Part shown: positions 1-11,840 of the stretch, one piece after another
How the letters are laid out: each line of letters starts with the position of its first letter
Position numbering within the stretch: the first letter of the stretch is position 1
Assembly: GCF_947179515.1 (NCBI RefSeq)
Contig: NC_067473.1
Coordinates: 87,714,850-87,778,849 of the forward strand
DNA length: 64,000 nt
Reading direction: 5' to 3'
Source: Apodemus sylvaticus
Taxonomy: Eukaryota; Chordata; Mammalia; Rodentia; Muridae
Program-made: the position numbers and the translations under genes
Notes under the pieces: generated by a model
Databases searched by the model: none
Told to the model about the DNA's origin: nothing
The model's input: only the letters and a program-made list of their open reading frames with translations

Positions 1-49
1 TTTACTAACACAAAAGACTATTGTTTATAAATCATACCCCTTCTACAGA

Positions 50-270
50 GTGGGGAGAGATGGCCCAGAACATAAGAACATTTGTTGCTCTTACAGAGGA
101 TCTGTGTTGTGTTCCCAGTGACCACATGATGAATCACAACTACCTGTAACTCTAGTTCTATAGCATCCAATACCTTCTGACCTCTGTGCTAGGGACACAC
201 TTGTTACACATGCACACACAAAGTCAAACAGTCAAATACATAAAAAATATAAAATATAAAATAAAATATT
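50..270 (+). repeat. B2/B3-type SINE
   Basis: Diverged tRNA-derived rodent SINE. The head reads like the B2 consensus (ggggagagatggcccag, then the 'gctcttacagaggat' region and 'cagtgaccacatg'), and it ends in the usual CA-rich stretch and an A/T-rich tail with aaaatataaaat units. B2 elements are transcribed by RNA polymerase III and mobilised by L1 proteins; this copy is old and has no clear TSD. Confidence 0.75.
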
Positions 271-1137
271 TACCTATAAATATTTCTTTTTATATATTCA
301 TTCTATATTTTATATTCTGATTTGAATAAATTAGTGATTTGGAATTTTGTCCAGCTAATATAGTTCAATAAATTGGGATATTATGTAGATAGAAATAAAA
401 ATGTTAGTTTGCAAAGCTTTACATAAAATATGTAAGACTTGAAGGAACACACACCAGTTCCCATTTATATTTTATCACCACATTAAATCTTTTTGCCGAC
501 AGCACAAGGGAAATTACAATGATTTAGAGAGTGAATCTTTATCAGTATTTGACAGAGAAAGGAAATGATGATAACACAGAAACAGTTATTTATAACAGAA
601 TTTAACTTGAACTTGACAGTTGCTCGGTATTTGATTTGCACATTTATTCTAGGCACCAGAGCAGGTTTGCACAGTCCATTGGGTCCTCTTTTAAACTGGC
701 TTTGAAATTTTAAAATAAATATTTTAGATTTAATGATGATTATTGAAATTCAAATGAGGAAATAATTGTGGGGCATGATTTTCAGATGGTTTTCCTTCTG
801 TTACAACTTATTTAACAGATAGTCTTTGATTTTTGACATCTTAATTATATTTGACATTTTCATATTTAGTTGACATCAAACCATTTTCTCTTTGCAATTC
901 TTAAACTCCAAAGCTATGAAAAATTCAAATTAACCATGAAAATTATGATCCAGACCTCCAATTAATGAAAAAAAATAATATCCTAAACTTTTTGATTCCA
1001 TGCCTTGGTGTATTCAGATTTAGTAACATATTTTTTTTTTCTATTTTAGAAGTTAGTTACTCCATGGTAGTATAAATGACACTTTTATTTCTTCAGATGA
1101 AATGATAAGATATGTATCCATGTTGTACAAATACACA
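271..1137. other. AT-rich stretch, nothing recognised
   Basis: No coding signal, repeat or RNA gene that I can recognise. Poly-A/T runs and short A/T-rich direct repeats only. Confidence 0.5.
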
Positions 1138-1388
1138 CCTTAGCTGAGCTCAGTACACTTCCTTCTCTCTCTAACTGTGCTTTGACCCAAACCTGAAAGC
1201 TTCTAGTTATCTCCATACAATCTAATCTTCCAAGCTCACTGAGTACATCTGGCTCCACTAAGTGAATTATTTGCTCTGCTTGGCTTCATATTAAATTTGG
1301 CAATATGTTCTAATCTTCTGGCTCCTTCTCATTTTCTACTTCAGTCTGTTGGTACACACACTCACACACTACCACCACTAAATATTTC

Positions 1389-1472
<84 letters not shown>

Positions 1473-1787
1473 TGCTTGTGTCAAGTAGCCTCTCTTTCCT
1501 GTCTGTTCTCATATCCTATTTCTTACTCAATGGGCATATCCTATTTCTTACTCATTCTGTGAAATCTTTCTCTGATTTGTCACTTTGTCTCCCTGTCAAT
1601 TAGATGTCTCTTTCAAACAAGGCTGTTTCCTTCTACAAAATAACATTGCATTCATTGTTAGGGATTAAAGGTGTGTACTTAGGAAATGTCTCTATTTCAG
1701 CCACATGATACTTAAGCCAGGGTTTATCTTCATTCTAGTGATATCTTTGAATGTGATCCCTTTCCAGAGTAGACATGTTGCATAATT
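1138..1787. repeat. Rodent LTR-like interspersed repeat, family not named
   Basis: Segments such as 'ttagctgagctcagtacac', 'gagtacatctggctccac', 'ggattaaaggtgtgtact' and 'gaatgtgatccctttccaga' read like a common rodent interspersed repeat I have seen in LTR-type context. It is interrupted by the long (CT)n tract. I cannot name the subfamily or fix the ends without a library search. Confidence 0.35.
1392..1468. repeat. (CT)n microsatellite
   Basis: About 38 uninterrupted TC dinucleotides. A homopurine/homopyrimidine tract of this length can form triplex DNA and is expected to be length-polymorphic. It produces a spurious Ser-Leu reading frame on the plus strand. Confidence 0.97.
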
Positions 1788-4639
1788 AAAATTAAACTAT
1801 GATATGGTCTTTATTAGAGTTTATAGACTCTGTCTAAATCTCAAGGACTTTATAATAATACATCATGATACTTTCCAGTTGAAGAGGCACTTTGCCGGCT
1901 CATTATGGGCTGACTGCCCTGAGAGCCCATTTGGCTCTAACAGTATCCTGTTGTATTCTTATATTCAGTCATATTTTACAGCTATCTAGAAAGCAATGTT
2001 GCTTGAAGAGTAATCTGTTTCTATATACGGTTGAATGTCATTCATTCATAGATGTGCAAGACTCTTCATTGTCTGATTTGCCTATACAATTGTTTCTTGG
2101 CTTTTAATGCATTCCCTATGGAAGCACTTTTGAGTTCAGTGACATAAAGGTAACTGTTTTGTTTAAGATTTTCTGCTTTTCTGCTTTTCTTTTGAAATAT
2201 TAAAGATTAGCATTTTTAGAGGGCTTACTATCATTTGTCCATCCATACCAGTTTTTTTTCTGCACATGCTGAGCTTACATATGTTTCTAATTCCCTTTTT
2301 GATATTCATGTGACATTTTACATATCACCACCAATGATGGAAAACCTGTATTGCAATATTTCATTTTAGAGTCTATTTCTTCTATTCTGGCTTTCATCAT
2401 GTTCTATGCAGCTAAACATCATAAACAGATTGCTGCCTTTTCATTGTAAAATTGTATGAATTATTCTTGTTGATCAAATTAATATTTAGCAAGTGTCTTA
2501 TATAAGTAAGTCACTGGACTGATGAGAAAACTAGAGATCTCTCATCAGCTTTCCTTTAAATATGTAGTCTGATGGTTTCCTCTCCAGAATATGACACTCA
2601 TGTATCCGCATGTCCTCTGTCCTCTTTCATTTAAATGTGTAGCATATGATGCTTTCTTTGAAGATATCATCCATGTATCCACATCTATATCGTATGCTCT
2701 AACGGATTAATGACTGATTGCTACTGTGCCCTAAATGAAACTATGGCCCAGTTTCTTCTATTCTCTAAATATACTAACTTAATGACAGTAGATGAAAACT
2801 GCCCTCCAGATAAACCTGTAGGTGCACCATTCATCATGGTTATAACCATTTTAGAGGTGTGAATATTGAGACGTGTCCCATCCAAAATAACATAGATCTT
2901 AGTCAGTTTTCAGCTGTTCTGTTAAGATTTCTCATCTTAATTCGGCTATTGAAAGAGTTTCTTAAATTACTGAGCTTTTCCAAATGATTTTCTTGGAGGC
3001 TACAGAATATTACATACTACCAGATGCTGATTCACTTTTCCCTTGAGGAAGATTGCTTACTCAAGGAAAAGGAAATGGTTTTCTTTTCTCTACAGAATCT
3101 TCAGAAATCTCAGCAACTATGTGAGAACTTGCTCACTTCCTTTGAAACTAAGGATGATATGAGTGACCTCAGCATATAGAATACAACAAACTATGTTTTC
3201 TAGAAACTTACTACCAACATAGTTGACTACACCAATGAAAGCATACCAAATTTCCTTTGCCATCAGAAGAAAAATTAAGCTCTCGATAAAACAAACATTT
3301 CTAGTTCAGATAAATTATTGTCATTATAAACAGATGTTTATGGCTCATTTTAAATAGAAATTGGGGGGCACCAAACAATAACTCACAATTGTTTACTATC
3401 CTTGCAATATTTGTGATTTACATTTATGTGAATTTTCAGGGGTGGATAAATATTCTTTTTCTGGCAATTGTTTTTCCTTTTTGCAAGGACCCATAGTAGA
3501 AAATAAAAAGCAGACTGACAAAGGAAATGTCATTTTTCTAAATAAGCATTTCTCTGCAAGTAACATATGCATTGTTAGTTCTTTAAAATTACTCGGCCTT
3601 GTAAAGACCTTAAAATCTCTACAGTAAGTATTTATTCTCCAGGAGAGTTCCTCTTTGGGTTTAATACAATCCTCAGTAGGTTTCCGGTACTGCAGGTTGC
3701 CATCTTTAAGGAAAAACAAACAACTTTTAACTTTTAAAATTATTACCTTTGCTCACCAGGTGTCTTTTCATTAGTGTGTATGGTTGTGAGCGTGAATATT
3801 TATTTTACAAACCCATTTAACAAAAAAGGCTTTTGAATCACTAAGGTGGGAAATACATTCATCAGACTTTTGAATGCCAATTATTTGAAGGATAATTACA
3901 TGCTTCACTCCATCTGTAGTCAGAATAGGCAGACATAGTTACTTACAACACAGACCACTTTAACTCAGAACAGCGAAGCACTTAGCACAGCAGTGTACAG
4001 AATCTGGATACCTCACTGACATTCTCTGCAGAGCCAGGCTAGACTCCAGTCTTGTTCACAGACATAGAGAAATATGTACATACACGTATTTTTCTAGTTT
4101 ATGCTTTCACATATCAGCCACCTAACTTTACTACTAGATGTTTCTTAAATAAAATTCAAATAAAGAGTCAGTCTGCTTGACTTTCAAAGACTTGCCCTTT
4201 CTGCTCTCTAGCCAAGTTCCTTGTTAGGAGTCATCATCACCTATAATATACACTAATTCTGTAATTTAAATTTAAAAAAGCATACATACACATCTTACAG
4301 GTGTACATATGCAAGATTCTAATAACAAGTCTTTTAATCAAGATGAAGAGCATGATATAAGAGAAAGCAATGATGGCTATTGTCTATGCTTAATTACTCT
4401 TCTGGCCCAGAAGCTAGGCTCTTCTAGCTACTGCACTCTCTTTGTAACATACTTCAAGGAAACTCAATGAGGGATGGCAGTTTTCATTTCCTGTCACTGT
4501 GTTTGAACTGAGTGATGTCATTCCTTTAAATCCAGCCAGCACATGTCAGACTCCCCTAAGCTCCACTGAAACAATGAAGCCTGTTATCTTTAGCATTAAT
4601 TTCTTTTTAATTTTGCTTCTATAGTTCTACATTTTCATA
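1788..4639. other. AT-rich stretch, no gene seen
   Basis: Both strands show only short open frames without recognisable motifs. The longest, 107 codons on the minus strand at 3396-3719, has no domain, no good start context and no neighbour that supports it. I see no SINE or L1 with confidence here. Confidence 0.5.
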
Positions 4640-4850
4640 TGTCTGCTGAGAGAGGTCCCTAGTCCTGAAAATGATTGTTGCAGCATTGTAGGGAAATGCC
4701 AGGACAGAGAAGTAGGAGGGGGTTGATAGGAGAATGGGTGGAGGGAAGAAGGCTTAAGGAACTTATGGGGAGGGGGGGAACCAGGAAAGGGAAAATCATT
4801 TTGATTGTAAACAAAGAATATTGAAAATAAAAAATTATTTTTTTAAAAAG
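4640..4850 (+). mobile_element. L1 3' UTR tail (severely 5'-truncated)
   Basis: The text runs 'gctgagagaggtccctagtc', 'gcagcattgtagggaaatgc', a G-rich polypurine tract and an A-rich tail after 'gtaaacaaagaatattg'. The reverse complement of the tails at 22921-23220 and 55865-56203 matches it almost word for word, so these three copies belong to one L1 subfamily. Only 3' UTR is present and nothing is coding. Confidence 0.85.
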
Positions 4851-5075
4851 TTTTGTTTCTTATTTGTTTTCTTAATCTGCTTTTGTAATTACTTTCGTGC
4901 TTCTTATCCTTTTTTTTAAAATGTAGTCTTTCACTATTACAGCTTGTGCTAGTCTCTTTCCATAAGTGTAAGAAAATTCCCAAGGCAAAATAACACGTAA
5001 AGAAAGACACTCGTGTAGCTCTGATTTATGAGCCAAAGTGCGATACTTGTTAGCTTTGGTGAGGACTGTAGGCCA

Positions 5076-5275
5076 CAGTGGTTCTCAACCTTCCCAGTGC
5101 TACAACCCTATAATATAGTTCCTAATGTCGTGGTAACCCCAACCATAAAATTATTTTTTACTATTCATAGCTTTAATTCTGCTATTGTTATGAATCACAA
5201 TATAAATAACTGACACACAAGAAATCTGATATGTGACTCTTGTGTGCACTGAGGCCTACATGTTGAGAACAACAG
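5076..5275 (+). mobile_element. URR1-type hAT-Charlie DNA transposon, non-autonomous
   Basis: It begins with cagtggttctcaacct and ends with the matching inverted end tgttgagaacaacag. Between them lie the hallmark phrases 'aaccataaaattatttt' and 'gttatgaatcacaatataaa' of the short rodent hAT element URR1. About 200 bp, close to the family length as I remember it. It encodes nothing and was mobilised in trans by an hAT transposase. The 8-bp flanks are no longer obviously duplicated, which suits an old insertion. It is the only DNA transposon I recognise in the window. Confidence 0.85.
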
Positions 5276-7719
5276 CCTTAGGAAGAAAGTTAGGAGTGGG
5301 TATAAAAGGGATAGATCTCTACATTACAAGAATATGTAGCCAGAGACTGATTTAGGGTAAGGCCTCTACTCTTCCTAGAATTTATCTTTCAAGAGCATAA
5401 CAACATAACAACGTTAATTCCTTTCAAGGGGGATTGCTTCAGAAAACTCACTGGTTCTCAGCAGGACTTGCCTATGAAAGGTCTGAGCACAACTGCTAGG
5501 ATTAACCCTTTGAGGGGCATTCTCAAACCATGTTCCAACCATAGCTTTTCTCAGCAGTATTCTAGAGCAGAGAAGGCACAACTCTTCAGTAGAGGCAAAG
5601 TGTAGCTATATATATTTCTAGAGCTTATGATCATAACTACAGGTAGTTCATCAGCACTTCTGTACTCATGTTATATGGACTGAGCTGTAGCTGTATAGAG
5701 CAAATAAATACCAGGACTGTATAATATAGCATGCAATCAATGCATGCGGTTATGGGTATTTTTTATAACTAATTTTTGCATATGCATGTTTAATTTTGTG
5801 TGGAATACCACCAAAATTGTGGGGTTTTTTTTGTTTGTTTGTTGAAGAAAAGTAGTTTTATAAAAAAAAAAATGAATGAGTAGAATTATTTTTAGGGTTT
5901 TCCTCTTTTATAACTCTAGGTCTTTCTATAAGTTATTTTTAAAACCTCAGATGTATTGATGTAGTCTCTTGAGAGTCTGCCTCCTGTGTAATCTTCCTAC
6001 GTGTTGGCTGACCTTCTTTTCTCTTTATCCATATTGCTTTTATCCAGGTCATTTTAGATTAAACTTAGAAAGTTCCTCTAGCACAACATATTGCTCTGGA
6101 AGAGCAGTGTTTTTATTTATTTATTAGTATCATTATTTTTATGTTTCACAGGGTCTAAAGTCTTTCACTGTCTTCTGATTTTATGATGTTCATTATTACA
6201 ATTAATAAAAAAAGCAATGAGATGGCATAATTTTCTCCACTTTAACTGCTGATCTCTGGTTAGCTCAGTGGGCCTTCTGCGGCCAACACACCACTAGGCC
6301 TTTCCTTGCCCTTCTGCACAGTGGTTAAGAAGTGTAGATGCCTTTGCTTGCTGCTCAGTCTTTGAGGTTCACCACTGCTGGCAGGCTCCAACCAGGACTT
6401 CTGAATGTTTAAAGACTTTTGCTTCTGTATGATGATTTGGAAAGTTTCAATTATTTCAATGTCTATGTTTTAAAGTAATTATTTCAATACTCATGTAATA
6501 CCATTTGCTTTTCAAATTGGGAACAACCATTGCTAATATCTTAGGATATTTCCACGTATTTATTTACCCACTAATTAATTCAATCCTTTATTTTCAAAAT
6601 CTGTAGTCAGATAGTGAATGTGTATTGTATGACATGGCCTTGGCAAAAGGTTTGTGATTTAAGTACCATAAATTTTTCCAGAAGCCAGGTCAAGAGCTTT
6701 AACTAAGAATGGCCCATTTACATTTTAAATCAGTCTGGTTTTGACTTTCTATATCCAAGCAAAGAATTATTCTGCTGGTCAACTGTTGACAACCTTGGGG
6801 CTATGGCACTCTGTTTATTGCCTGAATTGAGTGAAACATACCATTAAAAACTATTGGATGCTTACAGTTGCCACACGATAGAGTGATGTAGATGGGAGAT
6901 TGTGCCAGTTGCTTTTACTTTGTTTATTTGTTTTCTATGTAAAAACCTTTAATATTGAAGAGCTTTGTGTTTTTATCAGCAAAAATTAAGGGACATGTCT
7001 GGAGGCTAAAGGAAAAATGAATGGCACTTTCAAATGCTCATGTACACACTACCAACATTTCCATAGAAAACATTATTATAAGTTCAATACAAACATTTAC
7101 TTTTCAACCACATAGGACATGGAATCCATTGAACCTGCACTGCGAGGAAGAACTATGAAGCAAGCATCATGACAGGATCATCACATGCTCAGCTGCTTAT
7201 TTAGGTGGTAATTACTCTTAGTGTACAGGCCAAATTACCCACCTCGCAGCAGCTTGAAACATCTTGTAGACAATGCCATACTTTACACCTCAGAAAAACA
7301 CTACCTTTAAAATACCATTCCTATAAAAATACCCATATTTAAGTGACGGGTTTTTTTTTATCATAGTTAATACATCCTGAAATGAAATACTTATACATAC
7401 ACCTTGATTATTCTCTTAGACACAGTGTCTACACATTATGCAGGTCCTTTGTAGACAATGTGGCCTCAGATGAGTACTTGAGAGCTGTAGCTCTAACTCA
7501 TAAGGAACAGCATTTAACATGAGTCCAACACTACATTATGGATCTGGGATTTGGGACAACCCTGACTTGTGTCAATTCTTATAATGCAAACATAGGAAAC
7601 AAGTGAAATTAATTAGAATGTTTTAAGTGGTCTAAAGACATGTGAAATTTTGATATATGTACACTTTGTGTAGTATTGAAATTAAACAAAATGCCCATCT
7701 CCTTAACTGTAGCTGCCCA
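5276..7719. other. AT-rich stretch, no gene seen
   Basis: No coding signal on either strand. The 6240-6400 part is somewhat more GC-rich and includes 'tctggttagctcagtggg', faintly tRNA-SINE-like, but the rest of an element cannot be followed. Confidence 0.45.
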
Positions 7720-8010
7720 TGGCTACCTGCTAATGGCTTGGGTTCCCTGGAAGAAGAGATGAGGATAGTAAACAGCATGGCAAGAGAAACACATGGAGTC
7801 AAGGCACGGTTTCTCGTTCAAGGCTCAGACTTTAATGAATCTCTCCAAATATATATATAGGTGGGGCCAGACCCTCCCTCAAAGGCAGGAACCTGGTTCT
7901 GCTTGTTCTGCAGGAGGCTGGCATCAGGTGGCTGGGCTCCTATTTGAGAATAATGGGTCAGAAACTCAAAGGCTGGGGGAGGTCACACTTAACATTAAAA
8001 ACAAACTTGA
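7720..8010. repeat. LTR-like rodent repeat fragment, unnamed
   Basis: GC-richer than its surroundings. Phrases such as 'gtttctcgttcaaggctcag', 'tctctccaaatatatatata', 'gccagaccctccctcaaagg' and 'gggtcagaaactcaaaggct' resemble a rodent LTR, probably in antisense orientation. The overlapping 67- and 77-codon frames have no domain and are treated as chance. Family and ends are uncertain. Confidence 0.3.
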
Positions 8011-8437
8011 ACAAAAAAAAATATGAAATTTTGTAGACAATTTATTTATATAAATTTTTATTTGGATGCTTTTCTTTGAAAAATGGTATTTAACATTTTT
8101 TTGTATGATACTTTTAACTTATCTCAATTGGGAAAGAGCTAGATAACAGATATTCATGCTACAGATCACACTTGAGAGATTATTTTTATGTTAAATAATG
8201 ATACCAAAGCAGAGTTTACTTTATGAAAATATTTTTAAAAAGAGAATTGATGAAAAAAATTAGCACAGAAAGCCACTGCACAGGGCTTAGCAGTACTCAG
8301 CAAGGAGACTTATGTGTAGCCCGGGTCATACGTGGATCTGCATTAGCTCATAGAACGTTAGCACAGGAAGAATAGTGATCACTTCCATGATAATATTGGT
8401 GTTAGACTGACAGGAAAACAATAATTCAATAAAAATA

Positions 8438-8606
8438 GTTTAGGAGTGGTAGTGCCTTCCAGAATTCCAGCACTGGGAAGTCAGAGACAGAACAATTACT
8501 AATTTGAGTTTAGCTTGGGATGCAAAGAGACTCTACCAAAACAACAACAAAAAAAATAAAACAAACACAAAAACAAAAAACAAACAATAAAAATAAACTA
8601 ACTTTT
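8438..8606 (+). repeat. B1-type SINE with A-rich tail
   Basis: Diverged 7SL-derived B1: 'aggagtggtagtgccttcc', 'attccagcactgggaagtc', then 'gcaaagagactctaccaaaa' and a long A/C-rich tail. The 11-mer caataaaaata occurs at 8427-8437 and again at 8585-8595, a possible TSD although A-rich. The 61-codon minus-strand frame across it (8510-8695) is just the translated tail. Confidence 0.75.
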
Positions 8607-9062
8607 CTAGCCATAGACAACATTAAAGCACAAACAACTTTGAAGCATGATACAGGGGAACAAAGTGTGCTTGTGTTTTTAATGAACATCTGCATTTAAT
8701 ATTCACACACTTGACTTTCTCTTGTAAATTCAGATTAGGTTTTAAAGGAATCTTCTGAGGGATACTTATACCCATTTTCACTGAAGAACTACAGTGTAAT
8801 TAAATGTTTTCACTGCAATATTCTTGATTTCAATAAGCTTGGATTGTTATAAAGCATAATGGATACATTTTCATATGACATATTGTGGCACTGCATGATG
8901 CATTATGCACTGGTCCTAAAATCTACTATAAACACTTAAAGTGTCTCTTTTGGATGGAAAGCTTTTTGATTATTATGAATATCTGTAACTTTTTGCAGAA
9001 CAGCTTAAAATTCAAGAATGTAGACTGCAAATGAGCTACACATGCCTGCACCTCTGGTGACC
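8607..9062. other. No feature recognised
   Basis: AT-rich, no coding or repeat signal that I can support. Confidence 0.5.
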
Positions 9063-9187
9063 ACACTGAGGCCATCTCACTGAGGCCATCTCACTGAGGC
9101 CATCTCACTGAGGCCATCATCTCACTGAGGCCACCATCTCACTGAGGCCATCTCACTGAGGCCATCTCACTGAGGCCATCTCACTGG
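9063..9187. repeat. 14-bp minisatellite
   Basis: Tandem array of the unit gaggccatctcact, about nine copies. Two units are lengthened by 3 bp (ccatcatct and ccaccatct), the rest are near-identical. The unit is GC-richer than the flanks. No spacer structure, so it is not a CRISPR-like array. It is not part of any recognised transposon. Confidence 0.93.
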
Positions 9188-9814
9188 GTTGATCTTTCCT
9201 TCATCCTCCTCTGGCTGGCACTCTGCTCTTGGGGCCATTTGCTACTAAACTGTGTCAACTGTGGACTTGGCTGAGTGTTTGGAATCTCTGCTTTGACCTT
9301 GATTTCCCTAGAATGAGTAGAAAGCTTAGACTTAATAGGAAGTGAGTCCATTGATGTGGAAATTGAACATCTGGGTTAATTGCCACCACTGTTATTGATG
9401 TTCTTTGATTCTAGTCTTCTCTCTCCCTATTGTTTTCTTTCATTGGTTGGTGCATCATTAGCTCTGAGAGAAACACATCTGTAGTGTGTGTGCTCTGAGA
9501 GGACTGATAACAGTAGAAGGACAACTGTTTGTGTAAGTTGAAAACTTTTTAGTCATCATCCTGAGTTCTTTTGGTATCTGGTTGCCTTGATACAGTGCAT
9601 TTGTTTTGAAATCTCTGTTAACAATCTAATTACTTTTCCATTGCTAATTATTTGCCATTTATACATGACAGCCTTGAAGATTGTTTTTAATTTCAAAGGG
9701 TATTCTCCAGAATAATTTTTCTAAATGTATTTTTATAAGAACCACTTTAAAATGCACTATACAGTCTTATCTTTTTCTCCCTAATTTTTAGTTGTCTCAT
9801 TGCCTTGCTATTTT
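9188..9814. other. No feature recognised
   Basis: Unassigned sequence between the minisatellite and the old L1. No open frame of note. Confidence 0.45.
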
Positions 9815-11840
9815 TAAAAAAATAATTTATACATCATTTGAGAATATCATGCAGTGTATTTTGATCCTATTCACCTCCACTTCCTCAACTTTGCCCAGAC
9901 CTACTTCAGTACTACCCATCCAGCTTTCTACTGTTGTTGTTGTTGCCGCTGTTTTTTTTTTTTAACTCATTGAGTCCATTTTGTTTTGACCGTGTAATCT
10001 GCAGAGAGGGGCCTGCCTCCAAAAGTAGCCTACCTATTCAGATCATAATCTTACATAAAATGGTCCTGTCTTCCAACATCAACAAATACTGATAACCCCT
10101 GAGCTCAAGGACTCCATGACACATACCTCCATGTTGGTAATTTTCTGGATTGATTTCATTCATTTTTTGTGCATGCTGTCACAGTTGCTGTGAGCTCATA
10201 TGTGCCAATTCCCTGTTGTGTCCTGAAATTACAATTTTGTTGTCATCATCCACCATCTCTGGCTCTTATATTTCTGCCCCTTACTCTACAATGATCCTTG
10301 AGGTCAGAGGTGTAAAATGGATATCCCTTTTAGTCCTGAACATACACAACTCTTGTATCGTCTATTGGTTGACCAGTTATTGGTCCTGTTGTTAATTACT
10401 ATATACTACAAGAATAAGCCTCCATGATGACACATAAGAGATTTACCATGGGTATCATAATAAGTCATTAGGAGTCTTTTAACCATTATGTTCATTTAGG
10501 AGAATATGAGTACTGGAATTCCCTTGCAGTCTATAACCTATCTGACCACAGATCCTTAGCACTAATAAGAATTTCAGGTATGACTTCCATCTCAGCAAAT
10601 AAGAAAAAAGGTAGTTATGCTGATGCATTTGTACCACTGTGTCACTGGTGGGCATATGTTGCTAAGTCTGTAATTATTATAGCTCAATGCTTCCCGACGG
10701 GATAGGATCAATGCTTCTTTTTGTTCTATCTGCAGAGAGGAGGATGTATAGCACATTTCAGCACCATGAAATGTAGCCAATAAGGGTGAAGCTTCTAATT
10801 CCTTATTGCTTTGATTTCTCCATGTTCTATGTCTCCATTATGTAGTGTCTTCAGCAACAGCACCTTTCCATCAAGTCTAGATAGAAGCAAAGGACACTGA
10901 CAATAGCTTGATTTTTTTTTTGAGGGGGCATGTTCTATGGAACACTATCAACTACCAATGCAAATAGGTAACCTATTTCTGATACTTCTTTTCTGCTTTT
11001 GTTTTTGTTAGCATGTGGTGCTTAGTTGGGGTACTGTCTACTTGATATGGGATAACTACATTTAAACTCTTTTTATAGATGGATTATGTATATATTTTAG
11101 GAGGCTTATGCAGTAGTAGGTTCCCTTTGTCATACAACCTTTTCAAAGACCCTTTAGTGTTAACTCTTCCCATATTTTCTCCTCAACTTTAGGTTTCCAC
11201 CCCCCCCCCAATTAATCCTGTTCCATTAGTTCTCCTTTTCCTTTTATAGCGCTGTATTCTTTACCTGCTTTCTGAAAAGATGTTTTGCTTCTTCTCAGCT
11301 CCTTGCAATTTTCTTAACATCTTGGTTCATTCCAAATGAAGTAAGCATATCTAAATATCAAAGCTAATATATACATATATGAAGGAGCATGTAATATTTG
11401 TCTTTCTGGGCTATATCACTCTCTCAGGGCGATTATTTCTAGTTACAGCCATTTATTTGAAAAATATAAAATTGAAACAGCTGAATATTGTTTCATTGTG
11501 TCTATATACCACATATTCCTTATCCAAACATCAGTTGATAACTTCTAGGCTGATTCTATATCTTAGTTATTGACAATAGAGCAGCTGTGATCAGGAAAGA
11601 ACAAGAATCTTTGGAATAAGATAGAGGAGTCTTTTGGGTATGTGGTCAAAAGTAGTACAGCTGGATCACATTGTGGATTGAGCTTTGGATTTTTGAGGCA
11701 CTTCTCCACTGATTTCCATAGAGACTTTACTAGTTTACAGAACCAGCAACAGCGCATAAGTGTTTCTCTTTCTGCACATCTTAGCCAGCTTTGTTGTAAC
11801 ATGAAAAGCTCAACTTTCTTTTCCTGTCTTCCATTATACT
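9815..11840 (-). mobile_element. Old Lx-like L1, 3' UTR and ORF2 C-terminus
   Basis: Read on the minus strand, the right part encodes the ORF2 C-terminal region and the left 1.3-1.5 kb is a long 3' UTR. The plus-strand text 'aactcattgagtccatttt', 'ctctggctcttatatttctg', 'gtaccactgtgtcactggtg' and 'agcacatttcagcaccatga' follows, in order, the 3' UTR of the ancient rodent Lx-type L1s as I know it. Divergence is high, with many small indels. It is 5'-truncated and its TSD is not recognisable. The left edge is approximate. Confidence 0.7.
11563..11802 (-). pseudogene. L1 ORF2 C-terminal remnant
   Basis: A 79-codon minus-strand frame reads CAERETLMRCCWFCKLVKSL, then WKSVEKCLKNPK, then DPAVLLLTTYPKDSS. 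This is the diverged counterpart of the L1 ORF2 C-terminal cysteine motif region (GERGTLLHCWW.CK.VQPLWKSVWRFLK...DPAIPLLGIYPEDS) seen much better preserved at 21779-22399. The motif histidine before CCW is an Arg here, so the C-x3-C-x7-H-x4-C pattern is broken. Confidence 0.75.

Noticed and set aside
1297..1488. 63-codon plus-strand frame rich in Ser-Leu
   Set aside because: Translation of the (CT)n microsatellite; no start context or domain.
3396..3719. 107-codon minus-strand frame as a small gene
   Set aside because: No motif, no splice or promoter context, AT-rich surroundings; within chance expectation for 64 kb.
6240..6400. Possible tRNA-derived SINE ('tctggttagctcagtggg')
   Set aside because: Only one box-like match; no body or tail follows.
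9063..9187. Possible CRISPR-like array
   Set aside because: Direct repeats are head-to-tail without spacers and the genome is mammalian.
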